64,000 nucleotides of DNA from Geomesophilobacter sediminis (GTDB lineage: Bacteria; Desulfobacterota; Desulfuromonadia; Geobacterales; Geobacteraceae): NCBI RefSeq assembly GCF_016458275.1, contig NZ_JAEMHM010000006.1, positions 124,001 to 188,000 on the forward strand, read 5' to 3'. The notes below the pieces were generated by a model that ran no database searches, was not told the origin of the DNA, and saw only the letters and a program-made list of their open reading frames with translations. Shown in pieces: positions 9,349-20,000 of this stretch (its first letter is position 1; the number at the start of each line of letters is the position of its first letter). The translations under genes were made by a program, and so were the position numbers.

Positions 9349-9593
9349 GCACACCGCAGAGGACGCAGAGGGGCGCAGAGGAAAACCTCCTCTCTTCCGG
9401 GTCATGTCCGACAAGTCCCCCTTTGAAAAAGGGGGATTAGGGGGATTTGCCTCTAAGGTTCCCTTCCCCCCCCTCGGTCAAAGGGGGGATCAAGGTTGAC
9501 AGCGTCGGCATCTTCGCGGTGGTGCTCCAGGGGATGATTCCCCCAGATAAACAGGTTTTTCCTCGGCGCCCCTCAGCGTCCTCTGCGGTGCGC
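9349..9593. repeat. MITE-like inverted-repeat element between fliP and fliQ
   Basis: The ends (9349-9385 and 9557-9593) form a 37-bp inverted repeat with few mismatches, rich in 'CCGCAGAGGACGCAGAGG'. The middle holds two copies in opposite sense of a 'CCCCCTTTG..AAAGGGGG' hairpin repeat that recurs near 23333 and 60649. No open frame of gene quality lies inside. It fits a non-autonomous palindromic element inserted in the operon; fliQ keeps its own ribosome binding site just after it. Confidence 0.75.
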
Positions 9594-9615
9594 TTTTAAG
9601 TAAGGAGTTAAATTT

Positions 9616-9885
9616 ATGACCCCCGAACTGGTCGTTCAGCTTGGCAGAAGGAGTTTCGAGGCGGTGCTCATGCTCTCGGCACCGCTGCTCATCTGCGCCC
9701 TCATCGTCGGTTTGTTGATCAGTATTTTCCAGGCGGTAACCTCCATCAACGAGGCGACCTTAGCCTTCGCACCGAAGATCGCCGCGGTCATGATCGCGAT
9801 GGTCGTCTTCTTCCCCTGGATGATGAGCTACATGAGCGACTTCACCCGGGAAATCTACGGGATGATCGCCAACATGAGGCACTAG
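9616..9885 (+). CDS. fliQ: Flagellar export gate protein FliQ
   Basis: 89 residues with two membrane helices ('EAVLMLSAPLLICALIVGLLIS' and 'KIAAVMIAMVVFFPWMM') and the family block 'IFQAVTSINEATLAFAPKI'. It surrounds the FliP/FliR core of the export gate. AAGGAG lies 9 nt upstream of the ATG. The fliR GTG start follows three nucleotides after the stop. Confidence 0.97.
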   Translation: MTPELVVQLGRRSFEAVLMLSAPLLICALIVGLLISIFQAVTSINEATLAFAPKIAAVMIAMVVFFPWMMSYMSDFTREIYGMIANMRH

Positions 9886-9888
9886 CCG

Positions 9889-10683
9889 GTGCAGCTTTTC
9901 GATTCCTTCCCGATCGGTGCGCTGGACCAGGTGGTACCTTTCCTCCTGGTGCTCACCCGGGTCGCCGGGCTTTTCTCCGCGATCCCGATGTTCGGAGGGC
10001 GCATCGTCCCCAACCGGGTCAAGACCCCGCTTTTCCTCACCCTGGCGATCCTCATCTACCCCATCGTCAAGCCGCTGGTCCACGTTCCGCCCGCCAACGA
10101 CGTCATCTCGCTCGGGCTTTTGGTCATCAGCGAGATGCTCATCGGGATCACCTTGGGCTTTCTCGCCCAGATCATCTTCGCCGCCGTCGAGTTCTGCGGC
10201 AACCAGGTCGGCATGCAGATCGGCCTCTCCATGGCATCGCTCTTCGATCCCAACACCCAGGCTTCCGTTCCCACCATGGCCGTATTTCAGGGCGCCCTGG
10301 CGACCTTGGTCTTCCTGGCGCTCGACGTGCACCACGTCTTCATCCGCGGCATCGTGGAGAGCTACCGCCTGGTTCCGATCGGCAGCTGGCATACCAGCCC
10401 CAACCTCTACAAGATGATCGTCGAGGCGAGTTCGGGCGTGCTGGTCATCGCGGTCAAACTCGCGGCGCCGGTCGCGGTGGCGCTTTTGGCGACCAGCGTG
10501 GTGCTGGGGATCGTGGCGCGCGCCTTCCCGCAGATGAACGTCTTCATGGTCAGCATGCCGCTCAACATCGGGGTCGGCTTGCTGATTCTCGGGCTGTCCC
10601 TCCCGGTCTTCTTCCGCGTCTTGCAGGGCGCCTTCGGCACCCTTTCCCAGCAGATGATCGCGCTCTTCCGCCTGCTCGCCTGA
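9889..10683 (+). CDS. fliR: Flagellar export gate protein FliR
   Basis: 264 residues and six or so hydrophobic segments; recognised by 'FLLVLTRVAGLFSAIPMFGGRIVPNRVK', 'EMLIGITLGFLAQIIFAAVEFCGNQVG' and 'FPQMNVFMVSMPLNIGVGL'-type blocks. It completes the FliPQR gate. The start is a GTG, since no ATG lies between the fliQ stop and the conserved N-terminus. flhB follows after 7 nt. Confidence 0.96.
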   Translation: MQLFDSFPIGALDQVVPFLLVLTRVAGLFSAIPMFGGRIVPNRVKTPLFLTLAILIYPIVKPLVHVPPANDVISLGLLVISEMLIGITLGFLAQIIFAAVEFCGNQVGMQIGLSMASLFDPNTQASVPTMAVFQGALATLVFLALDVHHVFIRGIVESYRLVPIGSWHTSPNLYKMIVEASSGVLVIAVKLAAPVAVALLATSVVLGIVARAFPQMNVFMVSMPLNIGVGLLILGLSLPVFFRVLQGAFGTLSQQMIALFRLLA

Positions 10684-10690
10684 GGTCTTC

Positions 10691-11755
10691 ATGTCCGACG
10701 AAGATAAACATTCCAAGACAGAGAAACCTACAAGCAAGAAGATCGAGGATGCCAAGAAAGAGGGGAAGATTCCGCGCAGCCGGGAGATGACCTCGGCACT
10801 GACCCTGATCGCCGGCATGATCGCCCTGTACGCCTCCTCCACGGTCATGCTTTCCACCCTCAAGCATAACGCCCGCGACATCCTCTCCTCTCTTGCCATG
10901 CACGACCTGACTGCCGCCGACGTGCAGACCCTTTTCGTTAAAGAGGTCGGCTACCTGGGCGTGATGCTCCTTCCGTTCGTCGTGGCGGTTGCCGTGGTGG
11001 GGGTCGGGGTGGAGGTCGCCCAGGGGGGAATCCGTTTCACCACCGAAAAGCTCGGCTTCGACCTGGGCAAGCTGAACCCGATCCAGGGGATGGGCCGGCT
11101 CTTCAACAAGGATTCCATCTTTGAGGTGGCGAAGTCCTTCGTGAAGATGGGGATCGTAGGGTACATGGCGTACCGGATCCTCTCCGAGGAGATGGATTCC
11201 CTCATTTATCTCGTGGACCAGGACCTCCCCGGGATCATGGCGTTTATCGGCCATCTATCGTTCAAGATCGTGCTTCATACCTGCGGGGTGCTCATCATCC
11301 TGGCGACCATCGACCTGGCCTTCGTCAAGTGGCGCTTCCTGGACAGTTTGAAGATGACCAAGCAAGAGGTGCGCGACGAGCACAAGGACCAGGAAGGGGA
11401 CCCGGCGATCAAGGGGAAGATCCGCCAGAAGCAGTTCCAGATGGCCCGGCGCCGGATGCGCCAGATCGTACCCACCGCCGACGTCGTGGTCACCAACCCG
11501 ACCCACTATGCCGTGGCTCTGAAATACGACCGGTTCAAGATGGGGGCCCCGCTGGTCATCTTCAAGGCCGTGGACCAGATGGCGCAGCAGATGAAGATCA
11601 TCGCCCGCGAGAACAACGTGACCCTGGTGGAGAACCGTTTCCTTGCCCGCGAACTCTACAACCAGGTCGAGGAAGGCCACGAGATCCCGGAAACTTTGTA
11701 CGCCGCCGTCGCCGAGATCTTAGCCTACGTCTACGGCCTCAAGGGGAAGACCTGA
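10691..11755 (+). CDS. flhB: Flagellar export switch protein FlhB
   Basis: 354 residues. The charged N-terminus 'KTEKPTSKKIEDAKKEGKIPRSRE' pattern, four membrane helices and a cytoplasmic C-domain with the autocleavage motif NPTH (in 'VVVTNPTHYAVAL') identify it. Self-cleavage between Asn and Pro switches export from rod/hook to filament substrates. It is the last gene of the cluster here: flhA and flhF, often next in relatives, are absent, and a strong terminator follows 25 nt later. Confidence 0.97.
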   Translation: MSDEDKHSKTEKPTSKKIEDAKKEGKIPRSREMTSALTLIAGMIALYASSTVMLSTLKHNARDILSSLAMHDLTAADVQTLFVKEVGYLGVMLLPFVVAVAVVGVGVEVAQGGIRFTTEKLGFDLGKLNPIQGMGRLFNKDSIFEVAKSFVKMGIVGYMAYRILSEEMDSLIYLVDQDLPGIMAFIGHLSFKIVLHTCGVLIILATIDLAFVKWRFLDSLKMTKQEVRDEHKDQEGDPAIKGKIRQKQFQMARRRMRQIVPTADVVVTNPTHYAVALKYDRFKMGAPLVIFKAVDQMAQQMKIIARENNVTLVENRFLARELYNQVEEGHEIPETLYAAVAEILAYVYGLKGKT

Positions 11756-11779
11756 GCCTGGTAATGAAATAACGAAACC

Positions 11780-11816
11780 AAAAGCGGCCCCGGAGCATTG
11801 TTCCGGGGCCGCTTTT
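11780..11816 (+). terminator. Terminator of the fli-flhB operon
   Basis: A 15-bp perfect stem (11780-11794 with 11802-11816), GC-rich and flanked by A and T runs, closes a 7-nt loop. It is placed immediately after flhB. Confidence 0.92.
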
Positions 11817-12049
11817 GTATGATTCTTCCGGGAATACCGGGGTGCTAGGGCGGTCTCCCCGCAAAAGAGTAGGTGATACGATTACGATCCCCTCTTTGTG
11901 AAGGGCCAGGGGAATGTGCTTTTGCGTGGAAATTTATCGTTTAAGGGAACAGACATCTCATTCCCTAGCTCCCGCTTGGGAACGTCCGTGGTTCGGGAAG
12001 CTCCAGCTTCGCAAAAAGCGTACAAAGCGGGAGCTTTGAAGATAATTTG

Positions 12050-12075
12050 CGTTCCCAAGGTGGACCTTGGGAACG
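12050..12075. repeat. GTTCCCAAG palindromic intergenic repeat
   Basis: A perfect 12-bp stem, CGTTCCCAAGGT with ACCTTGGGAACG, closes a 2-nt spacer. The same hairpin family recurs at 51056-51082 and 56789-56818. It may act as a REP-like element or as a terminator without a T-run. Confidence 0.75.
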
Positions 12076-12548
12076 AGGTAATCAGATACCCCCTGTAGGA
12101 GCGACATTCTTGTCGCGATCACGTCCGTTCCAATAAAAAGAGCGCACCTAACTCCGGAGTACCTCTCCAGGGGCGATCATACGTACCATTGAGATGCGTG
12201 TTGAGTCTCGACATGGGTATGGTTGGTCCTAAGCTTCCCATGGTTAGTATTGTGATGGCCGTATCAGAACCAAGACGTCCCTTACTCCATACGCCGGTAA
12301 CGTCATTTCTCAGCGTGCGGTTCCCAGGCAAACTCTTTTGATGCCGACCGTTGATGCCGCTGGCCCGCATCATCGGCAGAAAATACCGACGTATTTTGTC
12401 TCGAGACAAAACTATTTAGTCGCAGGCATGTGCATGGGGGGGCGAAAGATGCCCTGCCGGTGAAACAGTGCAATTCGTCTCCGGTCGCGTAATCCGCGTC
12501 TTTGGTCTCAACGGGTCGATTGATCCGTCTGAAACCAAGCATCACGAG

Positions 12549-12740
12549 ACTGGGCATAGGCATCTCAAGACTGACCACGGCCATCCGTAGACTGACCATG
12601 GGCATCGCAGGACTGACCATGGACATCCCGAGAGTGAGGACGGGCAGCACCAGACCAAAGGACGCGCATCACAAGACAGGATGTCCCCTTGGTCGGACTG
12701 GTGATGCCGACCTGCGCCTTCAAGTACCGGTGTCGCAAGA
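12549..12740. repeat. Degenerate 21-bp tandem repeat (minisatellite)
   Basis: Successive units of about 21 bp begin ACTG and resemble ACTGACCATGGGCATCGCAG; the clearest units are at 12549, 12570, 12591, 12612 and 12633, with weaker ones on to about 12740. Related units in reverse orientation occur at 12190-12265, so the two arrays form a large imperfect inverted repeat. Confidence 0.7.
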
Positions 12741-13051
12741 CCCCGCTCACGTTATGCATCGGCTGCGGATGAGCGTCTCAGCTCCAACCGGGCGCACCGA
12801 AGAAGTGAAGATGTCGATATTTTCGCCAGGCATCGCCACCGCAAGTTCAAACAAAACCATCCCAGCCAAAAGCAGTCGTTGGGTTCGGAATAGACAGACG
12901 GAAGGGAAGACCTGAAGGAGTTTTGCTGCGGAGAAAAACACCCTGAGCGGGTGGCCCATAGAGGGACCCCGCTCAAGGGAAAGAAGTGATGAGGAAACAT
13001 TTTAGGCCGGTAAAGGTTGGGAGGAGTTCTGGCAACTGTCTGGAAGGCTCG

Positions 13052-13417
13052 TCACGCTGGCGCTGGAACCACTTTTTTCCGGTGACCGAACTGTCGCACG
13101 CCGAACCCCGCCTGAATGAGGGCCGGGATATCATCCTCCGTTGCCACACACTGAAGGTAGTGGAGGATTTTCTTGAACATCTCCGTGACCTGTTTGCGGA
13201 GCGTCTTGCGCAGACGTATCTGCGCGTGGTTACCGGTCTTACCCCCTTCGAATGCCAACTGCAGCCCGTCAATCGCCACCTTCAACGGGCCCGTTCCCAG
13301 CTCCGCCGGAGCATCGTGGTAGATGGCCAGGGTGGACAACCCGCTGTGGTAGCGGTAGGAATTGCTGATGAAGACGGCATCTTTTCCCGTGAGATCAAGC
13401 GTTAAGTATACAGGCAT
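13052..13417 (-). CDS. Small hypothetical protein
   Basis: 121 residues, soluble, beta-rich at the N-terminus ('MPVYLTLDLTGKDAVFISNSYRYHS') and helical/basic later ('RKTLRKQVTEMFKKILHYLQ'); no signal peptide and no domain I can name. Reality is supported by a strong AGGAGG ribosome binding site 5 nt upstream of the ATG and by good codon use compared with the opposite-strand frame across the same DNA, which I reject. I recall similar small proteins in Geobacter-like genomes but cannot verify this. It stands alone between repeat-rich stretches. Confidence 0.65.
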   Translation of the reverse strand: MPVYLTLDLTGKDAVFISNSYRYHSGLSTLAIYHDAPAELGTGPLKVAIDGLQLAFEGGKTGNHAQIRLRKTLRKQVTEMFKKILHYLQCVATEDDIPALIQAGFGVRQFGHRKKVVPAPA

Positions 13418-14061
13418 CGATACCTCCTTTCCGGGCGTTCCCGGTTCTTAATCCCTTTGCCGGCTCAGAATTGGGAAATTCTAATCGTTATTTGTACCAA
13501 GTCAACAATGGTCACCACTCCTCTCCGACCTCGTCCGGCAACACAGGGACGAGAAAGGCCACTGCAAGCGGTGTCAATTTAAGATGAACTCGATAGTTAA
13601 TCAAACTCGGGAAATAATCTAATAAGCTTAAAATAATCTGGCAAAAATGTGCAAATATGGCTTTGATATTACAAGAACGTAAGACTCCTCCGTTGGTGTC
13701 AGTCATTGTTGCTACCGCTGCTGTAAAAAAATGGACATGTCCATTTTTTTACACTTTTGACTCCAACTGATTGAAGTGTAAACGAATGCTATTCAGTCAA
13801 GAGAGGTGCTGTAACAAAATGGACACCCCCTTTAACCTTATTATGTCACACCTCTTTCAGTGATATGGCTAAGTTATGAGTCCCCGTAGTAGGGCACGAA
13901 TATTGATAGCCTGACGCGAAGCATTTATAGCACGAATATTCTTTTTAATGAGCTTGCAGGGCTTGATGAGAAGTATTTGTTCTTCAGAAAAACTATCTGG
14001 AATGACTAAGTCAATCAGCCAGACACAATGTTATTTTTTATGACAATAGGGGTGGGGAAGA
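13418..14061. other. AT-rich intergenic region with palindrome and possible IS scars
   Basis: The GC content drops clearly here. A perfect 30-bp palindrome lies at 13723-13752, and its left part recurs as TGTAACAAAATGGACA near 13809. A minus-strand frame of about 53 codons at 13876-14034 has no start codon or ribosome binding site. Nothing here is a supported gene; it probably holds the promoter of the gene at 14062 plus remnants of a mobile element. Confidence 0.55.
13723..13752. repeat. 30-bp perfect palindrome
   Basis: The left half GTAAAAAAATGGACA is followed at once by its exact reverse complement, with an ACATGT centre and flanking A and T tracts of seven. It could be a bidirectional terminator or joined insertion-sequence ends; a variant left half occurs about 85 bp downstream. 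Confidence 0.7.
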
Positions 14062-17000
14062 ATGGTTGTAAACAGAGTTCTGAGCTGTCGGGTCTTCTGT
14101 GTCACCGTGATGTTCTTGTTGACGTTGGTGTCCTCGGTAAGCGCTGCTGTTGGTGAGTGGAGCAGTAACGGTCCTTACGGGGGAGGGATCAGAGGTATCG
14201 CTATTGACGCGGCGACGCCCTCGACGGTTTATGCCGTGGGGGGGGCAGGAGTCTACAAGTCGACAGATGCTGGGGCAAGTTGGACCGGAATAAATACCGG
14301 TCTCACTGGTCACAACATCAATGTCGTGGTGATAGATCCAACCACTCCGTCTACTCTCTATGCTGGTTCTGGTGTAGGGGACGGGACGGTCTTCAAAAGC
14401 ACCAACGGAGGGGCGAGCTGGGCTCCGGCCGGAACAACTCTTCATTATTCAAGTATCCACTCGATTTCAGTCAATCCGACGGATTCCAACTCGGTATACG
14501 CCGGCACCGACGAAGGCGTCTTTAAAAGTGAAGATGCCGGACAGCACTGGACTCACCTGACACTACAATTTTCAGTTTCATCAGTGGCAATAGATCCTGC
14601 GACACCGACCACCCTTTATGCCGGGTCCATGGGGCAAGGGATCTATAAAAGTCTTGACGGAGGCACGAGTTGGACTCTTACCGATTTCCCGGTTCTCTGG
14701 GTAAACCGGGTTGTCCTGGATCGTAGCACTCCGTCTACTCTCTACGTCGGCACGAGTGGATACGGGATTTATAAAAGCGCCGACGGCGGCGCCAGTTGGA
14801 CCAAATTGTTCGACGATGGTGGCATCAATCTATCGGTAACCGACATCGCCGTCGACCCTGTTTCTCCTGCAATGTTGTATATCTCCACCCTGGCAGGACC
14901 ATATCGCAGTGCAAACGGAGGTCAGACTTGGACGCACCTCAGCGCAGGAGCGACCTTTCCCTCTGCCGTGGCGACCGACGGCACCGGATCCGGCACCGTC
15001 TATTTGGGCGATTCTTACGAGGGGATGCGTAAAACGGTAAATGGCGGGGATAGCTGGGTTCCGATCAACACCGGCCTCAACAGCACCAACATTCATGTCA
15101 TTGCCCTCGACCCAGCCTCTAACGGCACCGTCTATGCGGGGGGCGAAAACGGTGCTGCGTATCAAGGGAGCGTCGTGAATGGATGGAGTCGGATTGACAT
15201 CGGGTCCGGGGGGGCATTTTCGGGGAACGTCACTTCAATGGTTGCCGCACCGACCACCCCGACGTCCCTTTATGCCGGGACTGCTGGGGGCGGACTTTAC
15301 AAGAGGACCACGGATGGCAGCGCCTGGAGTTACGTCAGCAGTGGTTTCGCCGATCAGCATGTCTACGGGCTCGCGCTTGACCCAACCGATCCTACCAAGA
15401 TATACGCCGGTTCACTTGCGGGAGTTTACAAAAGCACCAACGCAGGAGCAGGATGGACCCAGAAAACTAACGGCCTGACTAATACCTTGGTTTACTCCTT
15501 GGCCGTTAATCCGAGTAATCCGGCGGACCTGTATGCCGGAACTGGTGACGGGGTCTTCCGAAGTAGTGATGGCGGCGAAAATTGGAACCAGCTTCCCTTT
15601 CCTTCCAACGTAACTGTCCTGGCCCTTGCGCTCGACCCGGCCAATTCGACCATTTATGCAGGCACCACTGGGCTTTATAAAAGCACCGATAGCGGCGGCA
15701 CGTGGACTCTGCTTCAGAGCGGCACCAGGTTCAACGCGATTTTGATAGACCCGCGCAACCGTTCGTTTCTGTACGCTGGGACTGACACGGGTGTGTTGGT
15801 CAGTACCGACGCCGGAGCCACCTGGAGTCCTTTGGGAACGGCCCTGACTGGCGTGTGGGTAAACGCACTAGCTCAGGATCCCTCTTCGCCGAATACCATT
15901 TATGCCGGAACCACGGCCGGAGTGCAGAGCATCACCCTGGTAGCCCCGACCACCACTGCGAGTCTGGTCGGCGGTACCTATGCGGCCGCTCAGAATATCA
16001 CCCTTGCCGCCAGCGCACCGGCGACCATCTACTACACTACCGACGGCACCGATCCGACCACCAGCCTGACCAAACAAACCTACACGGGGCCGATCGCGAT
16101 CTCGGCTTCAACTGCACTCAAATTCTATGCCTTTGATGGCCTGCGCAGCGAGGCGGTAAAAACGGTGATTTACACCATCGACATGGTGCCGCCGTCCCTT
16201 ACGGCATCTCCGGCACCCGGTGCGTACTCCTCGGCACAACAGGTCATTCTTTCCTCCAACGAACCCGCAACCATCTACTACACCCTCGATGGCACTGACC
16301 CGACCACCAGTGCTACCAAGACCACCTTCGCCTCCGCCATCTCCCTCACCCGAAATAGTACCCTCAGATACTATGGCATCGACACGGTCGGGAATGCATC
16401 TGCGGTACAGTCGGCAACCTACCTGATCGATGCTTCGCTTCCTTCCGCGCTCTGGCACCCGACACAGGGGCCCGAAGGGGGCGACGTCAGCGCCATCGCC
16501 ATAGATCCGCAGCATAGCCAGAACGTTTATGCCGCCACAGGTAACGGGGGACTCTTTAAATCCACCGATGGCGGCGCCACGTGGAACGTAGCGAAGAGCG
16601 GGCTTTCCGGAGCGAATATCGATTCCATCGCCATTGATCCGGCCGATAGCCAGACCATCTACCTGGGATCATGGGCTGGGGTGTTCAAGTCCACCAACGG
16701 CGGCGCCACCTGGAACTTGGTGAACCGAGGGACTCCCACGTCGACCATAATCTATACCGTTGCCATTGATCCGCAAAATAATCATACGATCTACGCCGGG
16801 ACCGGTAATGGCGTGTTGAAGTCGATCGACGGAGGTGACAACTGGACCCTTGCTAACACAGGATTGACCCGACCGGTCAATGCCCTGGCTTTCGGTCCGA
16901 CCAACAGTCAGACCATTTTTGCCGGGAGCTCGGGCGGTGGGGTATTCCAGTCAGTGGATGGCGGAGCCAGTTGGAACGCGGTGAAAAGCGGCCTGACCGA

Positions 17001-20000
17001 AAATCAGGTCAAGTCGATTGCCGTGGACCCGGTGGACGGTCAGACCATTTTTGTCGCAACCTCGGATGGTGGGGTGTTCAAATCGGTAAACGGTGGAGGG
17101 ACCTGGACAGCGGCTAACAGCGGCCTCGCCGGGTCGGCGAATGCGGTGGTGATCGATCCGACGAGCCGCCAGACCGTATATGTCGGCAATCTACATGGAG
17201 CGTACAAGTCTACCAATGGTGGGGGGACTTGGAGTCGGTCCAGCACCGGATTGCCGAGCATGGCGGTCAGCTGCCTGGCCATTGATCCGCTCAACAGCCA
17301 GACTTTTTATGCGGGAATTTCGCGTGGCAGAGGCGTTTATAAATCCAGCAATGGTGCTAACACCTGGAGCCCTGCCCAGAGCGGGCTGGTTAGTTCGATC
17401 ATCTACTCCGTTGCCATCGATTCCACAAACCCTTCGACCGTCTATACGGGAACCAGCAACGGCGTCTTGTTCAAGTCGACTAACAAAGGCGGATCCTGGC
17501 AGGCGATTTCTTCTATACCTACCACCACTGCCATAACCGCCGTCCTATTTGATGCACGTAACAGCCAAATTATCTACGCAGCGACAGAGAACGAAGGGGT
17601 ATTGAAGTCGACTAACGGCGGCGGTTCCTGGACTCGGTTGATCAATGGGTTGACCGCTTCTAACCTCATTTCCCTTGCGTTGGACCCAAATAACAGCCAA
17701 GTCTTGTACGCTGGGACCAATGATGGAGTCTTCAAATCCAGCGACGGCGGAGGAAGTTGGGCACAGGTCGGGTTGGCCGGCTTGTTCCTCTACTCCATCG
17801 TCGTCGATCCGAACAACAGTCAGACCGTCTACTCTGTCGAACCCGGGACTGGCGTATTCAGATCGACCGACGGAGGAGGTAGTTGGAGTTTAGTGAACAA
17901 TGGCTTGACCACGGTCTATGTTCAGGATTTGGCCATCGATCCGAACAGTCAGAGCCTCTACGTCGGATCGACGGTAGCGGGGGTATTCAAGTCCACCGAT
18001 GGCGGTGACTCGTGGACTCAAGTCAACAGCGGGATAACGAGCCCGAAAGTCTGCTCCCTGGCAGTCGCGCCGAGCAGCAGTCAGACCATCTTCGCCGGTA
18101 CTCAGGACGGTATGCTGTTCCGTTCCACCAATGGCGGAAGCACTTGGAGCAGAATGGACACAGGCGCAAACAGTGCAGCGTTGACGCTCGCCATCGACCC
18201 GACCAACAGCGACACGATCTATGCAGGGACCTATAATGGCGTCCAGAAAGGGTTATATCCCGGCATAAATGGCACGCCTGCTACCAATGTCACTACCGGC
18301 CTTCCCTACAGTTTCACCCCGACGACAGCGACTACCGCCAGCTTCAGTATCAGCAACAAACCATCCTGGGCGAGCTTCGACACCAACACTGGTGCGCTTA
18401 CCGGCACTCCTATGGATGCCCAGGCCGGTGTTTACAGCAACATCGTTATCAGCGCAACCAACGGAACCGGTACCGTTTCTCTTCCAGCTTTTTCCATCAC
18501 GGCCGTGCTTCCCATGCCGACCATCGGCGGCACACCGGCGACCAGCGTTAGCACCGGAAACCTCTATAGCTTCACTCCGACGGCCACCACCGCCACCAGT
18601 TTCGGCATCAGCAACAAACCGTCCTGGGCAAACTTCGACACCAGTACCGGCGCACTCACCGGCACGCCGAACAATGCCCAGGTCGGTGTCTACAGCAACA
18701 TCGTCATCAGCGTAACCAACAGCACCGGCACCGTTTCGCTGCCGGCTTTCTCCATCACGGCCGCTTTGCCGATGCCGACCATCGGCGGCGCACCGGCCAC
18801 CAGCATAACCACGGGAACCTCGTACAGCTTCACCCCGACGGCCACCACCGCCACCAGTTTTTCCGTCAGCAACAAACCGTCTTGGGCGAGCTTCGACACG
18901 GCTACCGGCGCACTCACCGGCACGCCGACCAATGCCCAGGTCGGTGTCTACAGCAACATCGTCATCAGCGTGACCAACAGCACCGGCACCGTTTCCCTGC
19001 CGGCATTCTCCATCACCGCCGCACTGCCGATGCCGACCATCGGCGGCACACCGGCGACCAGCGTTACCACGGGAAACCTCTATAGCTTCACCCCGACGGC
19101 CACCACCGCCACCAGTTTTTCCGTCAGCAACAAACCGTCCTGGGCGAGCTTCGACACCGCTACCGGCGCGCTCACCGGCACGCCGACCAATACCCAGGTC
19201 GGTGTCTACAGCAACATCGTCATCAGCGTGACCAACAGCACCGGTACCGTTTCGCTGCCGGCGTTCTCCATCGCGGCCGCTTTGCCGATGCCGACCATCG
19301 GCGGCGCACCGGCCACCACGGTCACCACCGGAACTCTCTACAGCTTCACCCCGACGTCAACTACCGCCACCAGTTTCGGCATCAGCAACAAACCGTCCTG
19401 GGCGAGCTTCGACACCGCTACCGGCGCGCTCGCCGGCACGCCGACCAATACCCAGGTCGGTGTCTACAGCAACATCGTCATCAGCGTGACCAACAGCACC
19501 GGCACCGTTTCCCTGCCGGCATTCTCCATCTCCGCCGCACTGCCGATGCCGACCATCGGCGGCGTACCGGCCACCAGCATAACCACGGGGAACCCGTACA
19601 GCTTCTCCCCGACGGCCACCACCGCCACCAGTTTTTCCGTCAGCAACAAACCGTCCTGGGCGAGCTTCGACACGGCTACCGGCGCACTCACCGGCACGCC
19701 GAACAATGCCCAGGTCGGTGTCTACAGCAACATCGTCATCAGCGTGACCAACAGCACCGGAACCGTTTCTCTTCCGGCATTTTCCATTACCGCCGCGTTG
19801 CCCATGCCGACCATCGGCGGCGTACCGGCCACCAGCATAACCACGGGAACCCCATACAGCTTCACCCCGACGGCCACCACCGCAACCAGTTTTTCCGTCA
19901 GCAACAAACCGTCCTGGGCGAGCTTCGATACGGCTACCGGCGCACTCACCGGCACGCCGACGAATGCCCAGGTCGGTGTCTACAGCAACATCGTCATCAG

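Larger units (their letters stand above)
11817..13051. other. Gene-poor, repeat-rich intergenic region
   Basis: This 1.2-kb stretch has no frame with convincing gene features. It holds a 'GTTCCCAAG' hairpin (12050-12075), one copy of a 'TAGGAGCGACATTCTTGTCGCGA' type repeat near 12096-12118, and a degenerate 21-bp minisatellite in two opposite orientations (about 12190-12265 and 12549-12740). Short frames across the minisatellite encode 7-residue repeats on either strand and are treated as by-products of the repeats. Confidence 0.6.

Noticed and set aside
12549-12740. 21-bp repeats considered as a CRISPR array
   Set aside because: Units are contiguous and degenerate with no spacers, and there are no cas genes nearby.
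12502-12915. A 137-codon frame with heptad repeats
   Set aside because: The repeats follow from the 21-bp minisatellite, which also gives heptads on the other strand; no ribosome binding site.
12986-13405. A 139-codon plus-strand frame opposite the small minus-strand gene
   Set aside because: The minus-strand frame has an AGGAGG site and a more protein-like sequence; the plus frame has neither.
13876-14034. A minus-strand frame of ~53 codons ending in a proper stop
   Set aside because: A stop codon lies directly upstream, there is no ATG/GTG/TTG start with a ribosome binding site, and no family is recognised. It could be a gene fragment.
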